A DNA stretch of 64,000 nt from Fallopia convolvulus (GCA_964016875.1 OZ024730.1:37456795-37520794); one strand, 5' to 3'; positions 47,126 to 60,350 are shown, numbered from the stretch's first letter. Notes: generated from the letters alone by a model not told the origin. A program made the numbers and translations.

Positions 47126-47915
47126 TTATTGGGAGGTGTTAGGCTTAGGAATTTTGGTTGAGGGATTTTTTTGTGGTTTTGGACTATGAAGAATTGGTGC
47201 ACCTTTAGATGTTGTAAAAGGTGTTTTGGTGGAATTTTGAGGAGCTTGGGAAGTGTGTTTAGGGTAATAAGGATGAAGGGTTGAGGCTAATGATGATTCA
47301 TGCAATTTGGCCAATCTAGCCGCTTTTGACATGCTAGAAGGATTGAATTGTCTTACATGAAGTTGCAAATGTGGATACAAATATGGACAAAGCATTGGCT
47401 ATTGGAAGTGTAATTCAGGACAAAGTTGATTCAAATTGCCAAGATAGTGTTCAACAGATTCAGACTGCTTCAAATTCACAAGCTCATACAACGGATCTTC
47501 ATACAGACCACCAAATCGTGACGAAATAACAACAACAAACTCAGGCCAGTTAGGGAACTCATTAAAACGTGAATTAGGTTGTGGTGCCATTGAAGCGAAA
47601 GACCCTCTAAGTGAAGGGATGCCATGTGCACCTTCAATTCGGGAACAATATTATCGAGCAAAAAAATTGCTCACACTTATGCAACCATTCACGACACTGA
47701 GGTCCATCAAACTTAGGGAAATCAACTTTATCAAGTCTGGCAGCCAAGCCCCAGGAAAAGAAGAGTTACCTTGAGTTTTGATGATCAAACCCCAATTTAT
47801 GCTTGTTCGTGCTAAATCCGGAGGATCCGATGTCAAATTAGAAGAATCGCCATCCCTAGTAGAGTGCAGCGGGACAATCGACGATTGTGGTTGATTCGAC
47901 ATTGCCACTATCATC
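47126..47915 (-). pseudogene. Decayed Ty3/gypsy gag fragment
   Basis: On the minus strand AARLDKVDFPKFDGPQCREW and LHKCEQFF lead, after a shift, to LDNIVPELKVHMASLHLEG, then WPEFVVVISSRFGGLYEDPL, YELVNLKQSESVEHYLGNLN, and finally LHVRQFNPSSMSKAARLAKL. This is the canonical order of a plant gypsy gag (Retrotrans_gag domain and tail before the zinc finger). At least two frameshifts separate the parts. No protease, RT or integrase follows, so only gag survives. Confidence 0.8.
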
Positions 47916-48110
47916 CGCTTAAGTTCATCAATAGTGCAATTCAGATTAGCGTTGTTGTTGGTGAGGGTTTTGTGGTTGTGGTTGCTTCGACATCGCCCTT
48001 TGTATTTATTGGTCTACAACTCCCTTGTGGTGTGTGGATTTTCTAAATGAAAATTAAAACACAATTAAATTTTAGATTTTAGTACTATTTTGTAAAAGAA
48101 AATATACTAT
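47916..48110. other. Spacer before LINE A
   Basis: Short AT-rich stretch without recognised features; a gttgttggt-rich run on the plus strand corresponds to a Gln/Asn-rich lead of the gag relic. Confidence 0.3.
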
Positions 48111-48231
48111 ACTTGATCAACACAAGAGGAGGGAACGGAGGATCCGGACCGTGGTTCCCTTGCCTTCCAAACCCTCTTTCTCCCAATTTCACTAACTCGC
48201 CTAGGGTTTCCTTGTTTCCGAGCCGCCACCG

Positions 48232-49743
48232 ATGGCGTCGCCAGCCAATGCCGTCAACCCCCCGGTCCCACTGGATATCTCCTCTTCGGCGATGGACATT
48301 GACACAACTCCCGTAACTCACCCTAGTGAATCAAATCGAACACTACTGAGAACTCCAACTGCGTAGTTCCTCCAACTGAACAATCTCAACCTGTGGCTAA
48401 CCCTAATGCCTTGTTGTCTGCTCCTCAAAATATGATCTTTTATAGAGATAAAGTGTCTGGTATGGCAGCACCAAATCCTTCTCATGTTGATAATGTGTGT
48501 GCCGCTTTAGCAAGCCTCGAGGAAAGGTCGGAGTTATACGACACTAACGACGATAAAATCCCGGAGGATGATGATCTGGCATGTCCAACGATCACGCTGA
48601 CTAAGTAGGAGAAATGTGAGATGCGCCGCCTGTGGGCCAATACGTTGATCATAAACATGTTCGATAAAGGGCTCAGTTACGTGCAAATCAAGAAGAAGTT
48701 AGAGCAGAAATGGAGACTTAAAGGGGGACTCACCCTAGTCGACATAGGCAATGCTCATTACGTAGCAAAATTTTCCAACATGAAGTATTTGAATCATGTT
48801 CTTACCCAAGGACCATGGATAATTGGAGACAATTATTTGATGATTCGTCGATGGGTTCCAAACTTTGACCCGGTCGAGGACACGACTAAGATCCTAACAG
48901 CTTGGATTCGTATCCCGGGCTTTAGCATGGAGTATTTCAATGCGAAATTTCTAAGTCGTATTGGTAATAGGATTGGAAAAGTTATACGCATTGACAAGAC
49001 AACAATGGACGCTGATCGAGGCCAATTTGTTCGTTTGGGTGTTGAGATCAATTTGGATCATGCTTTGTCGTCAAAATTCCAATTCAGGGGACTCGTGTGG
49101 TCTATTCAGTATGAAGGGATACGTTCACTTTGCTATGAATGTGGTGTGATAGGTCACACAAAAGAGAGATGTCCTTTATTAACAATTCACGCACAAGAGG
49201 AGGAAGAGGATAGAAGAGCTGTCATGAAAACCATGAAGACAAACATCCCTGATGCTCCCATTGATGCACAGTTTGGACCTTGGATGCAGGTTAAAAAACC
49301 CAATTCGCAAACCAAGACCACAAAATTATCAAGGGAATACTTCGTCCAAACAAAGCCAGCCAAATCAATCCCAATCTGGACAAGAACACAAGAGGTCACG
49401 TTTTTCTGCCCTAATTCAACAAGAGGTAGAAGCTGTTCATTCGGATAACCCGAAAACTAGTGCCCAAGCGCAGCATCGCTATGCCGAAAAGGGTAAAACT
49501 GTCATCTCTGCTGACAACGCCAATCCAAAGCCTAACCCTAACATGCTCAACAAGCAACAATCCACGACCAAAATAGTGATATCTGAGGCAGCGGCGAATG
49601 CAGCTAAGGTGGACCCGAAAGATATTGGTGCTAGGATTATGGAAAGGAAATCTCAGGAAACTACGCAATCCGATCAGCATGGCAATAAAAATCCCAAGAA
49701 AAAAGAAAAGAAAGAATCTCGAGATTCCGTGCTATCTTTATGA
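48232..49743 (+). pseudogene. LINE A ORF1 (DUF4283, CCHC zinc knuckle)
   Basis: The ATG at 48232 is followed by a Pro/Ser-rich lead. The frame is broken near 48366, and again at the stop at 48606-48608. The DUF4283 region lies at 48621-49130, with WANTLIINMFDKGLSYVQI, HYVAKFSNMKYLNHVLTQGP, WIIGDNYLMIRRWVPNFDP and TAWIRIPGFSMEYFNAKFL. A CCHC knuckle CYECGVIGHTKERC follows at about 49132-49173. A frameshift at about 49300-49330 moves to the basic tail that ends at 49743. ORF1 proteins of plant L1 elements bind the element's own RNA in a ribonucleoprotein. Confidence 0.85.
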
Positions 49744-50222
49744 TCAAGCCAAATAAGAAACAATCTACTGTGCCAACCACAACTGCCAAAGATTTGGAAT
49801 TCCGCAGGGCCCAGCTCATAGCGGAAAGCATTGATCTCACGCAAGAAAAGCAATCAACCTCTAACCTACCCACTCCACTCTCAAACACAAAATCAACAGC
49901 CACAAACTAAAACTATCCACCGCACCAACCATGAAGCACCAGCAGTGACTAGAGACGCACCGGGTCCTCACCAGGTCAAGTTTGATGGTCTCAAACCTCC
50001 GGATGGGTCCAATACTCATGACCCTTTCCCCTAGCCAACCGAATGCTCCTGGAATTTCTCCCAATGATGGTCGAGACTCAACCAATCCTGTGTCGGGTCT
50101 CGATTCCACCTCAAATTAATGATGCGATGCTTTGCATCGCTAGAGCGGCTGTTACTTTTACAGTCAACTCTAATACTATGAATGCTCCTATCTTTGGAGA
50201 TTTAATAAATTCAGTTATGTCC

Positions 50223-53200
50223 ATGAATAATCTTAGTTTGCTAGTTTGGAATGTTAGAGGCGCGGGAAACACCAACTTCTTGACAACTATTCAAGACATT
50301 ATTCGTCTTCATAATCCATCGGTGCTTGCTCTTGTTGAACCAAGAATCAGTGGAGTTAGGGCTGATGCGGTGTGTAGGCAGTTGGGTTTCGATGGAGTTC
50401 TTCGAGTGGATGCAGTTGGTTTTTCAGGTGGTATTTGGCTTCTTTGGAGAACGACTGACATTCTAATCATTCCACTTTCTCTTAATCCCCAACATATAAC
50501 TATTAAAGTAGTAAAAAGAGGAGAGGAGCCATGGATGCTTACAACCGTCTATGCTTCGCCGGACCCTACTAATCGTTCTGTATTGTGGGAGAATCTCTCT
50601 ATTATGGCTCGTACTAATAATCGTCCTTGGTTAGTTACTGGTGATTTCAATGCCACAGTTAATGCAAGTGAACGTACTAGCTCTTATGTTGGTTCGAACA
50701 GATCTTCGTTTACTTTTTCAGATTGGATTGATAAAGTCCAGCTTATTGATCTTGGGTTTGAAGGCCCTCGTTTCACTTGGTCAACTGGCTCAACCCCGAA
50801 AACGTATAAAGCTGCTCGCCTAGACCGAGCGCTCTGTTCTGATTCTTTGCGGTTTCGATTCCAAGAGGCCTCAGTTCGTCACCTTGTTGCTGCCCATTCA
50901 AATCACTTGCCTTTGTTTATCAAGCTCTCTCAGGAAAATTCGATCAATAATGGTAACCGACCCTTTCGATTTCAAGTGGCATGGCTCACTCATGCTAGTT
51001 TTTAGTCGGTTATTCAGGAAAACTGGAAGGCAGAGGAGAATTTGAATGTTTCTTTGGCAAATCTTGCTAAGTCTTTGAATCAGTGGAACAAATTTACCTT
51101 TAGTAATATCTTTTTCAAAAAGAGAAATCTTTTGGCTCGCCTAGAAGGTGTTAGACGAGCTTTGGACACCAGGAATTCGCCGGGTCTCTTTTGGCGAGAA
51201 CGAGAGTTACGAGAAGACCTAGAACAGGTGCTTCATCAAGAGTAGTTACTATGGTTTCAAAAGTCTCGCGCGTCTTTTCTCATAGATGGTGATCGGAAGA
51301 CTAAGTATTATCACCTTTCTACGATTATTAGACGACGATCCAACAAAATTACAACACTACAAAAGCCGGATGGTAGCTGGACAATTGATACTTCCGAGAC
51401 TAGTAATGTTGTTCTCGACTTTTTCTCCAAGCTTTTTTATGGCTGAAGGGAGAGAGTCGTTGTATTCTACTATGTCGCCTAAGATCTCTTTCCCGGGATT
51501 ACCTGATGACATGGTGGATGATTTAAATCGGCCTTTTTCAGCAAGTGAGGTGTGGGAAGCTCTTCACATGATGGCCCCTTTTAAAGCGCCTCGCCTGACG
51601 GTTTTTCCGCTGTCTTCTTTCAAAAGAATTGGGAAATTGTGGGTTCACATGTTTGCTCTTGCATTCTGGATTTTCTGAACAATGGTTGTATGCCCGATGG
51701 TATGGCCGACGCATTTATGCATCTGATTCCCACAACTGAGCATCCGACTTCTGCTGCTCAATTTCGTCCTATTTCCTTGCTCAATGTCACTTTTAAGATG
51801 GTTACCAAGATGATTGTAAATCGGATCAAATGAGTCTTGCTTTTGCTTGTGTCTCCGACTCAGGCAAGCTTTATTCTGGGTCGGCAAATCAATGATAATG
51901 TGGTGGTGATTCAAGAGGTCCTTCACACTTTCTCTTCCAATGCTGAAAACAGAAATATGATGGTGCTCAAAATCGACTTAGCGAAAGCTTATGATAGAGT
52001 ACGCTGGAGCTTTTTACGACTAATTCTGAAACGGGCTCGTCTTCCGGCTAAGTTGATTGAGACCATTATGAGTTGTCAGATGAAAGGCTCGACGGAAATG
52101 TTATGGAACGGGGCTAAGGCGTGTGTTTTCAAGCCAACTCTGGGAATCCATCAAGGTGACCCGCTTTCTCCATATCTTTTCGTTCTTTGTATGGAATATC
52201 TGTCGCATATTATTCAAGACGTTGTTAGCATCGGTGTTTGGCACCCAATCTATGAAGGCGGTGTTGGGCTTTCTCATTTGTTTTTCGCCGATGATGTGGT
52301 TCTATTTGTTGAAGCATCAGTACATCAGGCCGCTATCATTCAGAGCTGTTTACAACAATTTTGTTTTTATTCGGGGGAAACGATGAATCTGGATAAAATC
52401 AATATTTATTTCTCAAAGAAAGTTAGAGGGGTTGATCGTGAGGCGATTAGTTCTTTCTTAAGAATTCCAGAGACGGATGATTTTGGCACATATTTAGGAG
52501 TTCCTACAACGGCTGATCGTATGAAATCGGATAAGTATAACTTTTTACTGGATAAAGTGTCATCACGGTTGAGCAGTTGGGAATCGAAATATCTCTCTAC
52601 TGCGGGGAGAATTACGTTTGCTAACTCTGTTCTTTCGAGTTTACCAATGTATACCATGCAATCAGCACTGGTTCCCCGGTCTATATGTGATGCAATTGAC
52701 CAAAAGGTCCGTAACTTTGTTTGGGGATCTTCATCGACTCATCGGAAAATGCATTTGCTGAATTGGGAAAGTATTTGTAAGCCAAAGCATGAAGGGGGAT
52801 TAGGTATTCGTTCCATGCGAGCATCTAATGCTGCCTTTCTAGCGAAATTGAATTGGAGAATTTTTAATGAGCCAGAAGTGATTTGGAGTAGACTCATTCG
52901 GGGAAAATATTGTTATAACAAGATGGATTGTGATATGTTTATTCCACGCCCACGTTCTTCCTACATGTGGAAGGGACTGGTTCATGGATCCTCTATTCTG
53001 CTACAAGGAATTGTGGTGGCAGTTGGGAATGGCGAGATCTCTCTCTTCTGGCAGAATGTTTGGTTGATTGATAGGCCGTTGATGGAGGTTGCTACTGCTC
53101 CTATTCCGTTGGAAGCTCAGTTATCTTTTGTGGTTGACTATTTTGTGGGTGGTAATTGGAATTGGTCTGCTTTTTCCATGTTTTTGCCTGCTATTCTACA

Positions 53201-54242
53201 AAAAATTGCAACTGTACATCTTGACATCAATATTGACGATGTTGATCAATATTATTGGCGCGCGTCTCCTACTGGTGTTTTTAGTTCCAAGTCATCGTAT
53301 GCTCTTGTGCGTAATGATATTGAGACTCTCCAATCTCCAATTTGGGCAAAGATTTGGAAGGTCCTGGTTCAACAGAGAGCTCGTCACTTCCTATTTCTTG
53401 TTGCACATAATGTGATGATGTGTAATAAGATCAAGTGGAGAAGGCATTTATCTGATTCAGCTGATTGTCCTCGGTGTGGAATGGTGGAAACTCCTCTCCA
53501 TCTACTTCGAGACTGCCATGAAGTTGCCCAGGTTTGGTGTGCAATTACTGGTAATTCCTTGCCAACTAATTTCTTTACAAAGGTTGATGTTTGTGGCTGG
53601 TTATTCAATAACATTCGAAGGTTGGATAAATGGAGAACGACATTTGCTTCTATGTTATGGTTCACCTGGAAAACACACAACACTCTCATTTTTGATCATA
53701 TAGACGGTGTGAGTCATCTTAGCAAACGAATTACGTCTGTTGTTGATGCTTATGAGATTGCTCAGCAAATTTTTGCTCAAACTCAGCTGAAACCTGTTGT
53801 AGCAGCTAAGCCATCTACATGGATTGCTCCTCCTATTAATTGGACTGCTCTTAGCACCGATGGTATATCCAAAGGTAACCCAGGTATCGAGGTAGGTGGT
53901 GGTGTCTTTCATGATCATGATGGGAAGTTCATTCAAGCGTTCTCCTTCCAACTTGGGGTATGTGATACTTTTCAAGCCGAGATTCAAGCCATATATAAGG
54001 GTCTGCAAATTGCCAAAGCTGCTGGGTTTGCTTGTGTTTTGCTGCAAACAGATTCCCTCAAGGCCGCATATATTCTTCAGCAAAGTAGAATTCAACCTCA
54101 TCGTGATTTTTTCGTGTTGAAGGCTTGTCACAATTTAATCAAGGACCATTTTTGGAGGGTTAAGATTCAGCATATTCCAAGAATCGCCAACCGGATGGCG
54201 GCTGTTATTTCACTTCCGTTTGTTGAATCTATAATACTATAA
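50223..54242 (+). pseudogene. LINE A ORF2 (endonuclease, reverse transcriptase, RNase H)
   Basis: The apurinic-type endonuclease (50223-50960) shows VWNVRGAGN, LVEPRIS, WLVTGDFNAT and LDRALCS, but the terminal S-D-H is SNH, a loss of a catalytic aspartate. Stops occur at 51003-51005, 51243-51245 and 51831-51833, with frameshifts between 51390 and 51680. The reverse transcriptase is then open from 51837 on: KIDLAKAYDRVRWSF, GDPLSPYLFVLCMEY and the FADD motif in HLFFADDVVLF. The zinc-binding tail CPRCGMVETPLHLLRDCHEV is at about 53470-53530. RNase H follows (STDGISKGNPG, FQAEIQAIYKGL, LQTDSLKAAY); its last catalytic aspartate is missing (NRMAAVIS in place of ADALA). The copy cannot be active. 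Confidence 0.92.
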
Positions 54243-54416
54243 ACTTAAATAACTTGGGCAATTAATGCTCATACAAACAATAAGATATTTTATAATTTCA
54301 TTGTAAGCATATAATAAATTTTATATCTATAAACTTAAATAACTTGGGCAATTAATGCTCATACAAATAATAAGATATTTTATAATTTCATTGTAAGCAT
54401 ATAATAAATTTTATAT
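54237..54416. repeat. Tandem duplication, two 90-bp units
   Basis: ctataaacttaaataacttg...aattttatat occurs at 54237-54326 and 54327-54416 with only about one difference (acaaacaata/acaaataata). The first unit starts at the last codons of LINE A, so the array sits in or just after its 3' UTR. Confidence 0.93.
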
Positions 54417-55619
54417 CATATAAAGTAGAAAAATATAACTCATTTATGACCCAATTAACCTCCAATAGTAAGAGATTAAAGACAAAATGTAAAAAAAAAG
54501 ATAAATTAAAGTAAAAATTATTCATTTTAACCAATTCATAATTAAGATGAAAGAGTAAAAACAAATGAAAACAATCCTCATTTTATATTATGGAGATGAA
54601 AATCTTGAAAATTTATGACCAATTCACAACCAAACTGTATGAGTAAAAATAAAATGGGGAAAAAATTAACTACTTTTTATGAATTTTATAATAAATCAAA
54701 TACATTCGCTAAATTCCTGTACATTGTATTTTATACAAAATATATAATTTATTATGTAATTTTTGTGGGTTCTTCTCCTTGAAAATATATTTACCATTTC
54801 CAAATATATATATATATATATAATTTATTATATATTGTCATATCATATCATAACCTTTTAATTTAATAAAAATTAATTTTCAAATACGAGCTATAATTAT
54901 TGGTTTCAAATTTTAATATTTATAAAATAAATAAATCTTGATTTTCTTACAATTACCCATGAATATTTATAATTATCAACAATGTTTGTATATTATAAAG
55001 AAAATTTCGTGAACAAATGACATATATTCCAATATATCAAAGAAATTTTTATAAATTATTTCATGAATGGGTGGAATTTAAAATATCATATAATTTTATA
55101 ATTTATGTGGCCTTTTACATTCCACTAAACCAAAGAGTTTTTATGTTTAAGATTTACATCAATCTCATTTTTAACAGAAAATCCAATCTCTTAATTAATT
55201 AATTGAACGCATTAAAAGAAAAACATTGAATATATATACAGTCCGTTCACAACCCGTATCTAAATTTTTGAAAACGTACGTCTATTCATATGAGTTAAAT
55301 AAAATCAGCTAAATATACGTCACATTCAATATACGTCAGTTAAATGGATACACACATCAAATGACTATTCAATGCTCATATAAAAACATTCAAAAATTAC
55401 TAAATATAAGTTTACACGGTAATAAAACCTTGAGTAGTTAACCGTCTTTGAGTGTCAAATTAAGAATCCAAGTATTTATTTGTTATAACGTGTAAGCGTT
55501 ACTCATAGTTTTCATTGGGTAGAAAATATAATGAGATCCAATTAAATTGTTAAATAAATTCATATTTACATTTTATTTTTTTTCGGTCGAAATATTTATA
55601 TTGTTTTGAACGTTTCACA
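54417..55619. other. AT-rich spacer between the two LINEs
   Basis: No gene recognised. Includes a (ta)n run at 54806-54822 and long A/T-rich stretches. Confidence 0.5.
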
Positions 55620-58600
55620 TTTTTTTTTATCAGAAAACGAGGCTAGGGCCCGTGCGAATTTTATTATAAAGAGAATTTAAGCATGCTCCCCAGGAGCTAC
55701 ATTGTCACTACTAATCTTGCTAGGAATACAAGTAGGCGGCTGATTAAAAATAATAAAGTCTGAAATGGTATTAACAACATGATTAGCAAGCGCATCAGCG
55801 GTGGAATTAGCCGATCTCCTAACATAATTAAGCTTGATCTCCCAATTGCAACCATCAATAATGGACTTGCACTGCTGAATAAGAGAAAAATCAGCATGTG
55901 TGATGAGGTTGGCCTTGTTGATGAGGTTCACTGTTGTCATGGAATCAGACTCAACTTGAATTCGCATGTATCCCATTTCAGCAGCCATACGAAGCCCGTA
56001 AAGAATGGCTTTCAGCTCCACTGTGAGAGCCTTGCAAACACCAACACTGAACATAAAGCCTTTAAGGAACACACCATTTGCATCTCTGATTAAGCCACCT
56101 CCACCAGCATAACCCGGATTTCCTTTAGAACAGCCATCAATATTCAGCTTCAACCAACCCACTGGAGGCGGATGCCAGCGACCAAAACCAGCAGGGGAGT
56201 CGCCAATAGTACCAGCAGTAGAACTAAGTATTGTAGTCTTCGATTCCCAGAAAACATCAGTAATCGAGCAGACCACGGAAGAGAGAGAGCGAAGTTCATC
56301 AATCCCGTCAAAAACTAACTTGTTACGGCACTTCCAGGTATACCATAACATGTTTGCAAATTGGGAACTCGTTTTATCCTTTGCCGGCATACAAGACCGC
56401 AGCCAATCATGAATATTTGAAGCCTCAAAAAAATTAGCTGGTGGCATGTTGCTAAACAAGGCCAACCACACATCTTTAACTAGCCCGCAATCACGAAGAG
56501 CATGAATCGCCGTCTCCTACTGGCTGCAGCGAGGGCACTCCGCTGAATTCGCAATGTGACGGTGAACCCGAGTAGCATTGAACATCACGCAGTTGTGAAC
56601 CAGCAAATAAAGAAAATTGCATACTCGTTGCTGTACCGGTGTCGACCAAATCAGCTTCCAATTGAAGGCTGGAAGTTGCGGCTGTTGGTCTTCATCTCTA
56701 ACTAGCTTCATCACTGAGGCGGATGTCAGAATCCCAGACTCATTCAAGCTCCAGTACAGCACATCGTCCTGATCAGAAGTAGGGTCAATTGTGATGGCCA
56801 TAAGCCGAAGACACACATCATTGGGTAAGTACTGTGAAAGCAGGCCCCAATTCCAGGTAACATCACTCCAGCATTCAGCAACTGTCGCATACATCAAGGA
56901 CTCGGGCACTGGCTGAAGTGCAACATCTAATAATGGATAATCGACGATCCACCTATGGAACCAAAAGAGAGTTTTATTACCAGACACCACGGAAAATCTG
57001 AGCCCCTTAGGAAGATATTTGACACCATGAATAACTCCTTTCCGTATGAGAGAAGACCGAGCCACAGGATTGAACATATCAATATCGGATCTGCTATCAC
57101 AATACTTTCCTCTCAAAACTTTACTCCACAGCGAGTTCGATTCTTGCAAAATTCTCCAACTCAACTTTGAGAGGGTGGCGGCATTTGAATGGCGCATCGA
57201 GCGTACACCCAAACCTCCATCCCTTTTTGGCCTGCAAATTTTGTCTCTAGACAGAAGATGCATTTTCTTATGTTCAGCTGTGGAGCCCCAAACGAATTGA
57301 CAAACACGAGCATCTAGTTTATCACATATCTCCCTAGGAATGAGAGAAGTTTGCATCACATACAAAGGGAGGCTCGTCAAGACAGAATTTGCCAAGGTAG
57401 TACGCCCCGCCATTGAAAGCGTTTGTGTATGCCACCCTCGAAGACTAGAAGAGACTCGATCAAGTAAAAATTGGTACTTATCATTAGTGACCCGACTGCT
57501 ATGCATTGGGACTCCCAAATACTTGCCAAATTCGTCCACCACTGGAATACCCATGAACTGGCTGATCTCTCCCTTAATTGAGTTACTGACTTTTTTAGAG
57601 AAGAATAAAGAGCTCTTATTATAGTTGACAAGTTCCCCAGACATGTTACAAAAGTGATCAAGGCATCGTTTGATAATATCCGCTTGATCCTTAGAAGCTT
57701 CAGCAAACAGAACTAAATCATCCGCAAAAAATAAATGCGAGATTGGGACGCCTCCTAGAACCACCGGTTTCCAGTGGTCATCAAAGACTTCATCTTGAAT
57801 CATGTGTGAAAGCTTCTCCATACAAAGGACAAATAGATACGGGGAGAGTGGATCACCTTGACGTACACCCCGGGAGGGTTTGAAAGAACCTGATAATTCT
57901 CCATTCCAAAGCAGTCTTATGTCGCCACTCGTCTGCAAATTCATAATAATGTGAATCAGATGGGATGGGAAATGAGCTTGCACCAAAACAGATTCCAAGA
58001 AATCCCAACGGATCCGATCGTACGCCTTCGCTAAATCAATTTTAAATGCCATCCACCGGGTTGAACCATTCGATGCTGACATAGTGTGTATCACTTCCTG
58101 AACAATCACCACATTATCGACAATTTGTCGACCCGGGATAAAGCTAGCCTGAGCAGGGTGAACTAGATTTGGTAAAATTGGTTTCAGCCTATTCACAATC
58201 ACCTTGGTTGCCAATTTATAAATAACATTAAGCAAGGCAATAGGACGAAAATGCGCTGGAGATTTCGGGCCATCCACCTTAGCGATCAAATGCAACAGAG
58301 CATCACCAAGGCCTACAGGAATCTCATTATCATTTAGGATTCTCAAAACCTGATCGGTAGTTGTTCCTCCCACTATTGCCCATTGCTTCTGATAGAAACA
58401 AGCCGGATAACCGTCAGGTCCAGGTGCGTTATAAGGACCCATACTCATCAAGGCTGTATAGACTTCTAAAGACATAAAGGGCTGGGACAGAGATTCCAAA
58501 TCAGAAACAGGACACATAGGGAACGAGATGCGGCTCACAGGCTCGTTTTGGAACTCAACAGCAGCTGGATCGGCCGTGAATAAATTTGTAAAGAAATTTA

Positions 58601-60058
58601 GTACGAGATTTTGCAGCTCCTCTTTATCGGTGACCCACTGTGCATCACTATTTTGTAGCATTGTCACTTTTGAAGATCTACGTCTAATCAGTGTAGACAA
58701 ATGATAAAATCTCGTATTACGATCTCCATCAATGAGAAACGAGGCCCGGGATTTTTGGAACCAAAGCATCTGTTCTTGTTGGAGCACAGATTCAAGCTCT
58801 TTGCATAAGAATTTTTCCAGATCGATCAGGCGTTGGGACGGCCGAAAAGATAAAGCACGCCTTGCACCACTTAACCGAGCCCATAGTTTGCGCTTCCGAA
58901 AGAAAATGTTGCCGAAAACAACTTTATTCCATACTTTCATATCAGTTGACAAACTATTGAGAGAAGCTTGTAAATCATTTTCAGTCGACCAATGGGAGGC
59001 CATAAAAGAACTGAACTCGTCATGTAATAACCAAGCTGCCTGAAAGCGGAAGGGCTTTTCACCAGCCCGAGTCACATTATCACAGCAAGTATGGATCAGA
59101 ATAGGGAGATGATCGGAATAAGGAGCAATAAGATGTTGAACCATGGCACCCGGAAAACGATTAGTCCAGGCTTCCGAACAAAGAGCACGATCAAGCCGAG
59201 CTCCATGACGAGTCTCCATAGTCACACCACTAGACCACGTAAAAGGGGGCCCCGAGAAACCTAGATCCAATAGTTGAAGAGAGTCAATGCATTGACAAAA
59301 ATCAGAAGACGCCTGGTTTGAGCCAACAGAAGAACTCGTTCTCTCATGGGGCCCGACCGTGGCATTAAAATCCCCTGCCAGTAACCAAGGTCGATTATTG
59401 AGGTGAGCAAAGCTTTGAAGGTGGTCCCAAAGATCTTTCCGTCTAGCAGGGTTTGGCGCGGCATAAATAGCCGAGAGAAGCCAAGGTTCTTCCCCCCGAC
59501 GAGAAATCTCAACTGTAATATGTTGTCGATGAAGAGAGATGGGAGTAACCATAATTTCCGCAGTTTGCCAGAATAACCAGATACCACCAGCGAATCCATC
59601 AGCCTCAATTCTAAGCATCCCGTCATAATGAATGCGACGACATACTTCATCAGCCCGGACACCGCTGATTCTAGGTTCCAAAATACAAAGCACACTAGGG
59701 TGGTGTAGGCGAATAAGCTCCCTGATGGAGTTTAGGAACCGAGTATTACCGGCTCCTCGAACATTCCAGATCATAAAGATGATGTTATTCATAAGATACA
59801 TAGAATTTATAAGGGGTCCAAAGATTGGTTGGAATGGATTGACAGTAGACGAGATGTACCCTGCGACTGCTCCTGCAAGCCGGTACATAGCATTAATTAT
59901 CATGGGAGGCATTGACACTCGGCATAATAACGGGTGTGACTCCGCTATCATTGGCAACAGGTCGACTATCATCTTGTTGGCGAGTCTCGGCAACGCTGGC
60001 AGCCACGGCCCCGGGCGGGAGTCCGAGATCAGGCGGCTTCGGTTGGTGTGAATGATCT
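55620..60058 (-). mobile_element. L1-type LINE B with RNase H (minus strand)
   Basis: A 4.4-kb LINE whose 3' end carries a short poly(A) tail, visible as nine T at 55620-55628 on the plus strand. It contains a complete ORF2 and, to its right, only about the last 100-250 bp of ORF1/linker; homology stops where the CACTA terminus begins at 60059. Either a 5' truncation or later CACTA insertion explains the loss. The 3' UTR has the cagaaaacgaggctaggg-type sequence directly after the last frame. No target duplication was found. Confidence 0.9.
55677..59792 (-). pseudogene. LINE B ORF2, one nonsense codon, otherwise intact
   Basis: From the Met at 59792 (MNNIIFMIWNVRGAGNTRF) the frame runs about 1,370 codons to 55677 with a single TAG at 56519-56517. 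Endonuclease motifs are complete (NVRGAGN, ILEPRIS, WLLAGDFNAT, LDRALCS, YSDHLPIL). Reverse transcriptase motifs are complete (KIDLAKAYDRIRWDF, GVRQGDPLSPYLFVLCME, HLFFADDLVLF). The zinc-binding tail holds the stop: CPRCSQ, stop, ETAIHALRDC, where LINE A reads CPRCGMVETPLHLLRDC. RNase H keeps all four acidic residues (NIDGCSKGNPG, ELKAILYGL, ESDSMT, ADALAN). Upstream, an open run to 60071 in the same frame is not needed and probably covers the ORF1 tail in another frame. Because ORF1 is missing, the copy could not move by itself. Confidence 0.92.
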
Positions 60059-60350
60059 CACTACTACACAAATAACATTTTATCCCGGACGTTTTTTAAA
60101 ATATATCCCTAATATAGGCTAAAATAAGCCAGGGATAAATGCTGAGGGTATAATAGACCTAATATCCCTGATATAAAAAACAAGCCAGTGATATTAGACC
60201 TGTTTCCTCCAATAAAAGAATCAAACTAATATCCCTGATATATCCAAACACGCCCGGGATATTAGAGTTGTTTCCTCTTATAAAAACTACTCTAATATCC
60301 CAGATATACAAATTCACGCCCGGGATATTAGAGTTTTTTTTAATTAAAAA
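60059..60350 (+). mobile_element. CACTA (En/Spm) element terminus with subterminal repeats
   Basis: Starts cactactacacaaataaca at 60059. Behind it lie at least three copies of a subterminal motif in both orientations, of the form taatatccctgatat and cccgggatattaga, spaced 50-60 bp. This is the arrangement of CACTA ends that bind the TNPA-like protein many times. The opposite TAGTG end was not found in the window, so the element may extend beyond 64000 or be truncated. Confidence 0.65.

Larger units (their letters stand above)
48110..54242 (+). mobile_element. L1-type LINE A with RNase H (plus strand)
   Basis: A nearly full-length but inactivated LINE: 5' UTR-like GC-rich sequence, ORF1 with DUF4283 and a CCHC knuckle, then ORF2 with endonuclease, reverse transcriptase, zinc-binding tail and RNase H. 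It shares the same architecture and about two-thirds of residues by eye with LINE B, which lies in the opposite orientation to the right. A clear poly(A) tail and target duplication were not found after the stop at 54242. Confidence 0.9.
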
